Shown here in pieces: positions 25,976 to 34,911 of a DNA stretch of 64,000 nucleotides. This DNA comes from Bacillus sp. 2B10 (GTDB lineage: Bacteria > Pseudomonadota > Alphaproteobacteria > Sphingomonadales > Sphingomonadaceae): positions 1-64,000 of the forward strand of contig RPSH01000003.1 of assembly GCA_003946805.1 (NCBI GenBank), written 5' to 3'. A program made the translations under genes and the position numbers. The notes below the pieces were generated by a model. It saw only the letters and a list, made by a program, of their open reading frames with translations, had not been told where the DNA came from and did no database searches. Positions within the stretch are counted from its first letter, which is position 1; each line of letters opens with the position of its first letter.

Positions 25976-26908
25976 GTGAACGACAGCATCGCCGTGATCG
26001 GCGCAGGAATGGCGGGCCTTGGCTGCGCGACGCGGCTCGCCGCCGCCGGACGGACCGTGCGCCTGTTCGACAAGGGCCGCCGGCCGAGCGGCCGCATGGC
26101 CGGCCGGGTGGTCGCGGTCGACGGGCGGGACTTCGCCTTCGATTACGGCGCGCACTACATGACCGCGCGCGACCCGGCCTTCGTCGCACAGCTGGACGCG
26201 TGGCGCCGGTCGGGCGTCGTCGCCCGCTGGCCGGCGGCAGGTGCGGACGCATGGGTCGGCACGCCCGCCATGGACGCGCCGCTCGCGGCGATGGCCGCCG
26301 CGCTCGATGTCCGCTGGTCGTGCCACGTCCGTTCGGTCGTCCGGGAGCAGGACGGCTGGCGGGTCCGGCACGACGCGGGCGAGGACGGCCCGTTCGGCGA
26401 ACTGGTCGTCGCCCTGCCCGCCGAACAGGTCGCGCCGCTGGTCCGCGGGGTCGACGACACGCTCGCCGCCCTTGCCGGCGACCACCCCTCCGCCCCGTGC
26501 TGGACGGTCCTGCTCGGCTTCGACCGGCCACTGGAGGTGGAGCCGCTGCCGGGCGGCGGCAGCATTGATCGTGCCGCGCGCAATCCGGCCAAGCCCGGCC
26601 GTCCGGCGGGCGAGGCGTGGACGCTCCACGCCGATGCCGACTGGTCCGCCAGGCATATCGAGGCGGAGCGCGACGCGGTGATCGCCGAACTGACCACCGC
26701 CTTCGCCGCCCTCGTTCCCGCCCTGCCCCGCCCGGTCCATGCCAGCGCGCATCGCTGGCGCTACGCCCGCTCGGACGGCGCGCGCATCGGCCACTATCGC
26801 GCCCGACCGCAGCACCTGTCGGCATGCGGCGACTGGCTGCTGGCGCCACGGGTCGAAAGCGCATGGCTGTCGGGGCGACAGGCGGCCGACGCGATCCTGA
26901 CCGGCTGA
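25976..26908 (+). CDS. Renalase-like FAD-dependent amine oxidoreductase
   Basis: 310 residues. The N-terminal dinucleotide-binding motif GAGMAGLGCATRLAAAG is followed by FDKGRRPSGRMAGR and FDYGAHYMTARDP, typical of bacterial renalase-like NAD(P)/FAD oxidoreductases that repair off-pathway dihydronicotinamide isomers. The GTG at 25976 has GAGG at a good spacing and directly precedes the Rossmann fold; a frame-open extension of 21 residues upstream looks non-coding. Confidence 0.88.
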   Translation: MNDSIAVIGAGMAGLGCATRLAAAGRTVRLFDKGRRPSGRMAGRVVAVDGRDFAFDYGAHYMTARDPAFVAQLDAWRRSGVVARWPAAGADAWVGTPAMDAPLAAMAAALDVRWSCHVRSVVREQDGWRVRHDAGEDGPFGELVVALPAEQVAPLVRGVDDTLAALAGDHPSAPCWTVLLGFDRPLEVEPLPGGGSIDRAARNPAKPGRPAGEAWTLHADADWSARHIEAERDAVIAELTTAFAALVPALPRPVHASAHRWRYARSDGARIGHYRARPQHLSACGDWLLAPRVESAWLSGRQAADAILTG

Positions 26909-27010
26909 CCCGCGGCGTACCGCCGCTGGACGCTGCGCCAGAAATCGCTAACCCCGTCAGCCGGACAGGCGTCCCCGCCCGACCGACCGGACCGAAGGAA
27001 CAGACACAGG

Positions 27011-28120
27011 GTGGCGACCGTCGAACTGCAGGGCGTGTCGAAACGGTTCGGCGAGACCACCGTGCTGCACCCCGCTACGCTGACCATCGCCGCGGGCGAG
27101 TTCCTCGTGCTGGTCGGTCCGTCGGGCTGCGGCAAGTCGACGCTGCTGCGCATGATCGCCGGGCTGGAGGTGCCGAGCGCCGGGCGGATCGCGATCGGCG
27201 GCCGCGACGTGACCGATGCGCCACCGGCCGAACGCGGCGTGGCGATGGTGTTCCAGTCCTATGCGCTCTATCCGCATCTGAGCGTCGCCGACAACATCGC
27301 CTTCCCGCTGAAGGTCGCCCGCCTGCCCAAAGGCGAAATCGCCGAGCGCGTCCGCGAAGCCGCGGCGATGCTCGACCTGACCGACCTGCTCGCCCGCCGC
27401 CCCCGCGCGCTGTCGGGCGGACAGCGGCAGCGCGTGTCGATCGCCCGCGCCATCGTCCGCCGGCCGCAGGTGCTGCTGCTCGACGAACCGCTCTCCAACC
27501 TCGACACCGGCTTGCGCGCGCGGATGCGCCACGAATTCGCGCGGCTGCACCAGCAGCTGGGCATGACGATGATCTACGTCACCCACGACCAGCTGGAGGC
27601 GATGACGCTGGCCAACCGGATCGCGGTGATGCACGCCGGGCATATCGAACAGGTCGGCGCGCCGCTCGACGTCTATCGCCGCCCCGCCAGCCTTGCCGTC
27701 GCCGCCGCGATCGGATCGCCGGGGATGAACCTGTTGCCGGTGACGATCCTGTCGACCGGCCCGGCCGGGGCGATCGTGCGCACCGCCGACGGCGCGGAGG
27801 TGGCGACCGGGGCCGCCGTGCCCGACGCCGCGATCGGCGGTCCGGCGACGCTGGGCGTGCGGCCCGAACATCTGGTGCCCGATCCCGCCGGGCCGTTCGC
27901 CGGCGCGATCGAGCTGTTCGAACGGCTCGGCCCGCTGTCGTTCGCGCATCTGGGGCGACAGGGCGCGGCGGGGACGATCGTCGCGCAGTTGCCCGGCGAC
28001 CGCGCGGTGACATTGGGCGAGGTGCTGCCCTTCGCGGTGCCCGCCGCCGACACCCATCTGTTCGCGCCCGACGGCCGCGCCTATCCCTTGACCCCGCCGC
28101 CCAGCAGCCCGGTCAGATAG
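27011..28120 (+). CDS. Sugar-type ABC transporter ATP-binding protein (UgpC/MalK class)
   Basis: 369 residues. The ABC domain has Walker A GPSGCGKST (about 38-46), Q-loop VFQSYALYPH, signature LSGGQRQRVS, Walker B VLLLDEPLSNLD and the switch His in VTHDQLEAM. A C-terminal OB-type regulatory domain (TLGVRPEHL) marks it as the carbohydrate-importer class. It is encoded on the plus strand facing its presumed permeases, and the last 40 bases overlap the end of the downstream permease gene in antisense. Start is GTG at 27011. Confidence 0.94.
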   Translation: MATVELQGVSKRFGETTVLHPATLTIAAGEFLVLVGPSGCGKSTLLRMIAGLEVPSAGRIAIGGRDVTDAPPAERGVAMVFQSYALYPHLSVADNIAFPLKVARLPKGEIAERVREAAAMLDLTDLLARRPRALSGGQRQRVSIARAIVRRPQVLLLDEPLSNLDTGLRARMRHEFARLHQQLGMTMIYVTHDQLEAMTLANRIAVMHAGHIEQVGAPLDVYRRPASLAVAAAIGSPGMNLLPVTILSTGPAGAIVRTADGAEVATGAAVPDAAIGGPATLGVRPEHLVPDPAGPFAGAIELFERLGPLSFAHLGRQGAAGTIVAQLPGDRAVTLGEVLPFAVPAADTHLFAPDGRAYPLTPPPSSPVR

Positions 28121-28932
28121 AAGCGCTGGAGCGCGAGGAACAGCAGCAGCACCGGCATCGTCGTCACCACCGACGCCGCCATCATCAGCTCGCCATCGGC
28201 GGCATGTTCGCGCGCGATCGCCGCGACCGCGACCGGCAGCGTATAGCGATGCTGGTCGGCCAGCACGATCAGCGGCCACAGGAAGTCGTTCCAGCTGCCA
28301 AGGAACAGGAACAGCGCCAGCGTGATGACGATCGGGGTCAGCAGCGGCAGCACGACGCTCACGAAGATCCGCCCCTCGCCCGCGCCGTCCATCCGCGCCG
28401 CATCGATCAGTTCGTCGGGGATCGCCAGCATCGCCTGTCGCACGAACAGCACGCCGAAGATGCCGGCCAGCCCCGGCAGGATCACCCCGGCATAGCTGTT
28501 GACCAGCCCCAGCTGCCGAAAGATCAGGAACAGCGGCAGCATCGCGACCTGCCCCGGCACGACCAGCGCCGCGATCAGCAGCTGCACCACCCGCTCGCGC
28601 CCGCGAAACCGCAGCTTGGCCAGCGCATATCCCGCCGGCACCGTCAGCAGCAGGCCGAACAGCGTCGACAGCGCGGCGACGCCGATGCTGTTCTTCAGCG
28701 CGGGCAGGATGCGGTAGTCGAACCACGCCCCGTCGATCTGTCGCCGCACCAGCAGCTCGTGATAGTTTTCGAGGCTCCAGCGCGACGGCCATAGCGGGAT
28801 CGGCAGCGTGCCCGATTCCCCGCGCGGCATGAACGACACGATGACCATGTAGGCGAGCGGCGCGATCGTCAGCAGGCCCAGTGCCACGACCAATGTGTTG
28901 GCGACGATCGCGCGGCGAACTTTCACAGCCAT
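28081..28932 (-). CDS. Carbohydrate ABC transporter permease (MalG-type)
   Basis: 283 residues with six predicted helices and the coupling-loop motif EAA-type sequence DELIDAARMDGAGEGRIF. This is the MalG/UgpE-like inner-membrane subunit of a CUT1-type importer. Its ATG lies inside the end of the other permease gene (10-base overlap). Its 3' end overlaps the convergent ATPase gene by 40 bases. Confidence 0.93.
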   Translation of the reverse strand: MAVKVRRAIVANTLVVALGLLTIAPLAYMVIVSFMPRGESGTLPIPLWPSRWSLENYHELLVRRQIDGAWFDYRILPALKNSIGVAALSTLFGLLLTVPAGYALAKLRFRGRERVVQLLIAALVVPGQVAMLPLFLIFRQLGLVNSYAGVILPGLAGIFGVLFVRQAMLAIPDELIDAARMDGAGEGRIFVSVVLPLLTPIVITLALFLFLGSWNDFLWPLIVLADQHRYTLPVAVAAIAREHAADGELMMAASVVTTMPVLLLFLALQRFYLTGLLGGGVKG

Positions 28933-29804
28933 TCGTTCCGCCGGGCGATGCGCGTCTGGATCAGCGTGACGGCGAGGATCATCAGGAACAGCACCAGCGC
29001 GACCGCGCTCGCCTGCCCCAGATTCCACCATTTGAAGCCTTCGTCGAACATGAAATACAGGATCGTCGTCGTGCTCTGCGCCGGCCCGCCCAGCGTCATG
29101 ACATAGGGTTCTGCGAAAATCTGGAGGAACCCCGCGACGCTCATCACCCCGGCCAGCACCAGCGTGGGGCCGATCGCGGGCAGCGTCACGTGGCGGAACC
29201 GCGTCCACCGCCCCGCCCCGTCCAGCCGCGCCGCCTCCATCAGGTCCTGCGGCACCGCCGCCAGCGCCGCGGTGAACACGACCATGTTGTAGCCGAAGAT
29301 CTTCCACGTGACGAAGATCAGGATCGCCGGGATCGACGTGTCCGGATCGCCCAGCCAGTCGACACCGGGCAGCCCGACCGCGCCCAGCGCCTGGTTGACG
29401 AGGCCGAAACGGGTGTTGAACAGGAACCGCCACACGACCGCCGTCGCGACGACGCTGGTGACGAACGGCGCGAACAGCACCACCCGCCACAACGGCTTCC
29501 ACTTCACCGTCGCATCGTTCAGCAGCAGCGCGGCGAACAGCGACGCGCCGATCGCCATCGGCACGCCCAGCAGCGCGAACAGCAGCGTGTTGCCGATCGC
29601 CCGCCAGAATAGCGGCGTCGCGAACAGCGTCGTGAAATTGCCAAGGCCGGTGAAGTGCAGGTTGCCCGGATCGGCCAGCGCGTAGATCGAATAGTCGGTG
29701 AAGGCCATCGCCATCGCGAGCAGCGTCGGCAGCACGAACACCGCGACGATGATCGTCAGCACCGGCGCGGTGAAGCCCCATGCGGCGCGCGTCTCGCGCG
29801 TCAT
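28923..29804 (-). CDS. Carbohydrate ABC transporter permease (MalF-type)
   Basis: 293 residues with six predicted helices and the EAA loop PQDLMEAARLDGAGRWTRF. It pairs with the MalG-type permease to form the channel. The ATG at 29804 overlaps the stop of the binding-protein gene as ATGA. Order SBP-permease-permease on one transcript is normal for this transporter class; the ATPase placed separately is not. Confidence 0.93.
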   Translation of the reverse strand: MTRETRAAWGFTAPVLTIIVAVFVLPTLLAMAMAFTDYSIYALADPGNLHFTGLGNFTTLFATPLFWRAIGNTLLFALLGVPMAIGASLFAALLLNDATVKWKPLWRVVLFAPFVTSVVATAVVWRFLFNTRFGLVNQALGAVGLPGVDWLGDPDTSIPAILIFVTWKIFGYNMVVFTAALAAVPQDLMEAARLDGAGRWTRFRHVTLPAIGPTLVLAGVMSVAGFLQIFAEPYVMTLGGPAQSTTTILYFMFDEGFKWWNLGQASAVALVLFLMILAVTLIQTRIARRNEWL

Positions 29805-31066
29805 GCGAGTGTCCCCGCATCGACCAGCGCACGGCGCTGTGCCAGCAACCGGTCGACGCGGTCGTCCAGCGCCGCCAGCGCCGCGTCGATCGTCTGGAGC
29901 CCGCGCACCACCCGTTCGGCGGCCAGCTGCACCTCGCCCTGGATGCGTTCCCATTCGACCGCCGGGGGGATCGGCGCGGGCTGCGCCATCTGTTCGCGGA
30001 ACGCCGCCAGCACCGGCTGCGCCAGTTGCGGCGAATCCCATGCGTCCAGCCGTGCGGGCAGGTTGCCGATCATCCGCTGGAATTTCAGCTCGCTGGCGCG
30101 CGATGTCATGTGCCGCACCAGCGCCCACGCCGCCTGCGGCCGCTCGCAGGCCGTCGTCACGCACAGGCTAGCGCTGTCGCCCGATACCGGCCCCGGTCCG
30201 GTCGGCCCGGCCAGCCGTGCGGTGCCCCACCGCTCCGCCGGTATCTCTGCCGCCCGTCGGCGCAGGTCGAGCAATGTCGTCGGGCTGCTCGGCCAGATCG
30301 CGAAATACCCCTGCGCGAACGCCGCCACCGGGTCCTGCACCTCGGTCGACAGCGCGCGCGGCGCCAGCCCCTCGGCGAACAGCTGCGCGTAAAAGGCAAA
30401 GGCGTGGCGAACGGGATCGGAGCGGAAATTGCCGCGCGTCGCCCGGTCGCGCAGCATCGTCGCGCCGGCCTGCGTCATCATCGTCAGCAGCGCGCCCGGC
30501 CAGTTGAGCAGCATCAGGAAGACATAATCGTCGGGCCGCCGCCGCTTGATCGCGCGTGCCATCGTCAGCCACCCCGCCCAGTCGAGCGGTGGCGCGGCAT
30601 AGCCCGCGTCGCGCACGATATCGCGGCGATAATATTGCACCTGTGGCGCGACCGACCACGGCACCGCATACTCGACCCCGCCGATCCGCAACGCCTGGCG
30701 GATGCCGGGAAATATCCCGGCGGTCAGCGCCGGCGTCGGCACCGGCGCCACCGCACCGATCATCGCGAACTCGCGGATCCATCCGTTGAACAACATCAAC
30801 ACGTCGGGCAGCGCGTTGCCGGCGTGCGCGGTCAGCAGCTTTTCGTGGGAGGCGGTGGTCGGCAGCGACTGGACATCGACCGGGATGCCGGTCGCCGCGG
30901 TGAAACAGGGCATCAGGTGCGGCGAATAATCGCCCTCGTAGCTCATCGCCCATAGCCGGAGCGGCGCGGGCCCCGCCATGCGCCCGCACGCCCCCAGCGC
31001 CATCGCCGGGACCATCCCCAGTACCGCGCGGCGCGTCGGCCCGTAATGATCCCCGTCTCCCTGCAC
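29801..31066 (-). CDS. Sugar-type ABC transporter substrate-binding lipoprotein
   Basis: 421 residues of the extracellular solute-binding family 1. The N-terminus combines twin Arg (TRRAVLG) with a lipobox LGAC, so it is likely a lipoprotein, possibly Tat-exported. Mature motifs include HEKLLTAHAGNALPDVLMLF and a PWSVAPQVQYYRRDI hinge typical of glycerol-3-phosphate or oligosaccharide binders. Start is GTG at 31066, divergent from the TonB receptor across 171 bases. The substrate is unknown. Confidence 0.9.
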   Translation of the reverse strand: MQGDGDHYGPTRRAVLGMVPAMALGACGRMAGPAPLRLWAMSYEGDYSPHLMPCFTAATGIPVDVQSLPTTASHEKLLTAHAGNALPDVLMLFNGWIREFAMIGAVAPVPTPALTAGIFPGIRQALRIGGVEYAVPWSVAPQVQYYRRDIVRDAGYAAPPLDWAGWLTMARAIKRRRPDDYVFLMLLNWPGALLTMMTQAGATMLRDRATRGNFRSDPVRHAFAFYAQLFAEGLAPRALSTEVQDPVAAFAQGYFAIWPSSPTTLLDLRRRAAEIPAERWGTARLAGPTGPGPVSGDSASLCVTTACERPQAAWALVRHMTSRASELKFQRMIGNLPARLDAWDSPQLAQPVLAAFREQMAQPAPIPPAVEWERIQGEVQLAAERVVRGLQTIDAALAALDDRVDRLLAQRRALVDAGTLA

Positions 31067-31237
31067 CGCCGGACCGTGCCGGATCGGTGCGGGCTACGCC
31101 AGCGGCGTTCGAGCCCCAAGTCGCGGAAAGTTCGGGAAAACTCGGTCCGCCGCGTACGGTTGCCAACGGTGCGGTCATGCGTTGTGGCGGCTTGGGGATC
31201 GTCCGACGGGGATCGCGCGGCTCCGGGGGACCTTGTC

Positions 31238-34135
31238 ATGACGATCATCACGCGCCGTTACCTCCTGTCCGGGGTGGCGTTCCTTGCCGCCGCTACGGCA
31301 CAGGCCCAGACCGCCCCCGCGCCCGAACCGGCCACCGAACAGCCCGCAGCCGAAGCCGCCGACGGCAACATCGTCGTCACCGGATCGCGCATCACCCGTC
31401 CCGACTATGCCGCGCCCAACCCGGTCGTGTCGTTCGGTGCCGAGGAACTGCGCCAGTCGGGCACGACCAACGTCACCACCTTCCTGCAACGCGTACCCGC
31501 GCTCACCAATTCGCTCGACAGCACCCGCACCGCCGGGCGCAGCCAGGGCGACGGCGCGCTGGGGCAGGTCGGGCTGAACCTGCTCGACCTGCGCGGGCTC
31601 GGCCCCAACCGGACGCTGGTGCTGGTCAACGGGCGGCGGCATGTCGCCGGCCAGTCGGACACCGCTGCGGTCGACATCAACGCGATCCCGACCGACCTGA
31701 TCGAGCGCGTCGACGTGCTGACCGGCGCGGCATCGGCGATCTACGGCGCCGACGGTGTGTCGGGCGTGGTCAATTTCGTGCTGCGCCGCGATTTCGACGG
31801 GGTGGCGGCGCGCGTGCAGGCGGGCATTTCGGAGCGTGGCGATGCCGGCAACCGCTTCGCCTCGGTCATCGCCGGGCGCAATTTCGCCGACGGGCGCGGC
31901 AACCTGACGCTGGCCTATGAATACAACGCCGACGATCCGCTTGCGAACGACGACCGCGACTATCTGGCGCTCGCCCAGCGGCAATATTTCGTCAACACCG
32001 ACGATTTCGACCCGACCCGACCCGGCAGCTACAAGGTCGCCCCGGCGCGCGACCTGCGCTATCCCTATGGTTCGAACCAGGGTTACGTCGTGATCGGCGA
32101 CCAGGTGTTCCGCGGCGACGGCGCACGCTACACCCCCGGGCGCATCCTGCTGAACGACGGCTATTCGATCGGCGGCGACGATACGCCGGTCGCGGGCTAT
32201 GTCGGCGACATCCTGCCGCGCACCGAACGCCATGCGGTCAACGCGCTGGCCCGGTTCGATGTCTCCGACGCCTTCAAGCTGTCGGCCGAGGCGAAGTTCG
32301 TGCAGAGCGAGGTGACCAGCTTCAGCGGCTTCGGCGGCAACTATCCCGCGACCATCGCGCTCGACAATCCGTTCATCCCCCTGTCGATCCTGACCGCCGC
32401 GCGCGCCGCCAGCCTGACCTCGATCGATGTCAGCCGCAACAATTTCGACATTCCCCGCCGGGGCGAGACCGATCGCCGCCGGACGTGGCGCGGCGTGATC
32501 GACGTCAGCGGGCGCATCTCCGACCATGCCGGTTACGACGTGTCCTACACCTATGGCCGCACCGACGTGCGTGCGACCAAGCGCAACGACCGGCTGAACG
32601 ACCGCTTCCTTGCGGCACTGGATGCGGTGCGCGACGGCAGCGGCCAGATCGTGTGCCGCTCGGCGACCGCGCGTGCGGCGGGGTGCGTGCCGGTCAACAC
32701 CTTCGGCGGCACCACCGTCGACGGGCGTTCGTTCGACTATTACCTGTTCGATCCGGTCAGCACCGCGCGGATCGAACAGCATGTCGTCAACGCCGCGCTG
32801 ACCGGCGATTTCGGCCAGTTCTTCGCCCTGCCCGGCGGCCCGGTCGCCTTCGCCGCGGGCGGCGAGTATCGCAGGGAATCGAGCCGCTTCCGCCCGGCGC
32901 AGCAACTGCTCGACAACGCCTTCTACCAATATGACGAATATATCATCCCCACGCCCTCGCGCGGCAGCTTCGACGTGTGGGAAGCGTTCGGCGAGCTGAA
33001 TGCGCCGCTGCTAAAGGAGGTGCCGTTCGCGCACCTGCTGTCGGTCGGCGCGGCCGGGCGCCTGTCGGACTATTCGACGATCGGCTCGACGCGGGCGTGG
33101 CAGTTCAATGCGATCTATGCGCCGATCGCCGCGATCACCGTGCGCGGCTCCTATGGCCGGTCGGTCCGCGCGCCGAACATCGGCGAGATCTTCCGCCCGC
33201 AGACCGGCACCAGCAACTTCTTCTCCGACCCGTGTTACCTCGCCAACCGCACCCTCGGCACGTCGTTCCGCGCAACAAATTGCCAGACGCTGATTACTGC
33301 GGCAGGCGGCAATCCGGCGACCTTCACCGCCGCGAACAATCCCAATGCGACGATCTTCATTCCCGGCACGCAGGAGGGCAACCGCAACCTGCGCCCCGAA
33401 GTCGCAAAGACCTGGACCGCGGGCGTCGTGCTGCGCCCCGATGTCGTGCCCGGCCTGTCGATCGCGCTCGACTGGTACGACATCGACCTGACCGATGCGA
33501 TCAACACCCCTGGTGCCAACACCATCGCCGAACTGTGCGTCGACCAGCCGAGCCTCGAGAATGCCTATTGCGGGGCGATCAGCCGCGCGAACGGCACCGG
33601 CTTCATCAATGGTTTCACCGTCCAACCACAGAATGTCGCGTCGTTCCGCACCGCCGGTGCCGAACTCAACATCGCCTATCGCTTCACCACCGCGAATATC
33701 GGCAGCTTCGACCTGCGGCTGGTCGGCGGCTATCTCGACCGGCTGGAACAGATCGCGACGCCGGGTGCGGCGACCGAGAACAACGTCGATCAACCGTTCC
33801 GCCCGCGCTACACCCTCGCCTTCTCGCCCAGCTGGGAGATCGAGGCGCTGACGCTCAGCTACAATCTGCGCTGGCAGAACGGCGTCCGGCGGTTCGCGCG
33901 CTTCGACACCGACAGCACGCCCAACTTCGTCGATCCCCGCTATTTCCGGTACAAGGAACTGTGGAGCCACGACGTACAGGCCCAGGTGCGGGTGAACGAC
34001 CGCTTCGCCTTCTATGGCGGCGTCAACAACCTGATCGACCAGCGCCCCGATATCGGGTTCGAAACCAACGTGCCGATCTCGCCGATCGGCCGCTATTTCT
34101 ACGCCGGGGCCCGCATGGGCCTGGGTACGCGCTGA
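31238..34135 (+). CDS. TonB-dependent outer-membrane receptor (OAR-like)
   Basis: 965 residues. A signal peptide ending TAQAQT is followed by the TonB-box-like region EAADGNIVVTGSRITRPDY, a plug domain (DLRGLGPNRTLVLVNGRRHV, IYGADGVSGVVNFVLRRDF) and a long beta-barrel. The receptor imports a large or scarce nutrient across the outer membrane using TonB energy. Its closeness to the sugar ABC importer suggests a saccharide substrate, which is inference. The ATG at 31238 was chosen because it opens a good signal peptide. Confidence 0.95.
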   Translation: MTIITRRYLLSGVAFLAAATAQAQTAPAPEPATEQPAAEAADGNIVVTGSRITRPDYAAPNPVVSFGAEELRQSGTTNVTTFLQRVPALTNSLDSTRTAGRSQGDGALGQVGLNLLDLRGLGPNRTLVLVNGRRHVAGQSDTAAVDINAIPTDLIERVDVLTGAASAIYGADGVSGVVNFVLRRDFDGVAARVQAGISERGDAGNRFASVIAGRNFADGRGNLTLAYEYNADDPLANDDRDYLALAQRQYFVNTDDFDPTRPGSYKVAPARDLRYPYGSNQGYVVIGDQVFRGDGARYTPGRILLNDGYSIGGDDTPVAGYVGDILPRTERHAVNALARFDVSDAFKLSAEAKFVQSEVTSFSGFGGNYPATIALDNPFIPLSILTAARAASLTSIDVSRNNFDIPRRGETDRRRTWRGVIDVSGRISDHAGYDVSYTYGRTDVRATKRNDRLNDRFLAALDAVRDGSGQIVCRSATARAAGCVPVNTFGGTTVDGRSFDYYLFDPVSTARIEQHVVNAALTGDFGQFFALPGGPVAFAAGGEYRRESSRFRPAQQLLDNAFYQYDEYIIPTPSRGSFDVWEAFGELNAPLLKEVPFAHLLSVGAAGRLSDYSTIGSTRAWQFNAIYAPIAAITVRGSYGRSVRAPNIGEIFRPQTGTSNFFSDPCYLANRTLGTSFRATNCQTLITAAGGNPATFTAANNPNATIFIPGTQEGNRNLRPEVAKTWTAGVVLRPDVVPGLSIALDWYDIDLTDAINTPGANTIAELCVDQPSLENAYCGAISRANGTGFINGFTVQPQNVASFRTAGAELNIAYRFTTANIGSFDLRLVGGYLDRLEQIATPGAATENNVDQPFRPRYTLAFSPSWEIEALTLSYNLRWQNGVRRFARFDTDSTPNFVDPRYFRYKELWSHDVQAQVRVNDRFAFYGGVNNLIDQRPDIGFETNVPISPIGRYFYAGARMGLGTR

Positions 34136-34173
34136 CGCTTGATCCACCGGCCGTCAGGCCGCAAGGGGCGGGG

Positions 34174-34911
34174 ATGCAGCATGTCCCCGCCCGCCTTGCG
34201 TCGTACGACGTCGTCATTCCCTGCCACAACCGCGCCCATGTCGTCGCCGACGCGGTGGAAAGCGTGCTGGTGCAGGACCATGCGCCCAGCCGGGTGATCG
34301 TGGTCGACGACGGATCGACCGACGCCAGCGCGACGGTGATCCGCTCGCTCGCCGCGACGCACGACCGGGTGCAGGCGGTGATCCTGCCGCGCAACGTCGG
34401 CGCGTCGCAGGCGCGCAACAGCGGCGTCGCGCTGGCCACCGCCGAATGGGTCGCGTTCCTCGACAGCGACGACGTGTGGCTGCCCGGCGCGGCGCACGCG
34501 CTGCTCTGCCCGTCGGCGACCGCCGGCCACGACATCGTCGTCGGCCATTTCGCGCGGGTGGAGGGCGACGCCGCCCACACCGCGCCCGAATGCGGCTGGG
34601 ACGGCGGCTGCATCGGCGACGGCCTTGCCAGCGGCGGCGTGATCGGCCCGAGCTGGTCGGTGGTCCGCCGCAACGTGGTGGAGCGGGTGCACGGCTTCGA
34701 CCCCAGCTTCCACAACTGCAACGACTGGGATTTCTACACCCGCGCCGCGGCGGCGGGCGCGCGCTTCGTGCGGCTCGACACCTGCGTCGCGCAGTATCGC
34801 ACCGTGGCGGGCAGCCGGCTGGTCAACGACACCGCGATCGGCGAACGCAACGCGCAGCGCGTCCTGGCGCATCCCTTCCTCGCCGCCTACCGCCCGGCGC
34901 TGATCGCCTGA
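34174..34911 (+). CDS. Glycosyltransferase family 2 protein
   Basis: 245 residues with a GT-A fold: VVIPCHNRAHVV at the start, VVDDGSTDAS for nucleotide-sugar binding, ARNSGVALA, and the FLDSDDVWLPG metal-binding DxD-like motif. No membrane segment is visible, so it is cytoplasmic or peripheral. It lies 38 bases after the TonB receptor. Its last 25 bases overlap the convergent histidine kinase gene. Donor and acceptor are unknown. Confidence 0.92.
   Translation: MQHVPARLASYDVVIPCHNRAHVVADAVESVLVQDHAPSRVIVVDDGSTDASATVIRSLAATHDRVQAVILPRNVGASQARNSGVALATAEWVAFLDSDDVWLPGAAHALLCPSATAGHDIVVGHFARVEGDAAHTAPECGWDGGCIGDGLASGGVIGPSWSVVRRNVVERVHGFDPSFHNCNDWDFYTRAAAAGARFVRLDTCVAQYRTVAGSRLVNDTAIGERNAQRVLAHPFLAAYRPALIA

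Noticed and set aside
31130..31170. Possible LacI-type operator (GGTTGCCAACGG) between the ABC binding protein and TonB receptor
   Set aside because: The arms are complementary for only four bases, and no LacI-family gene is near.
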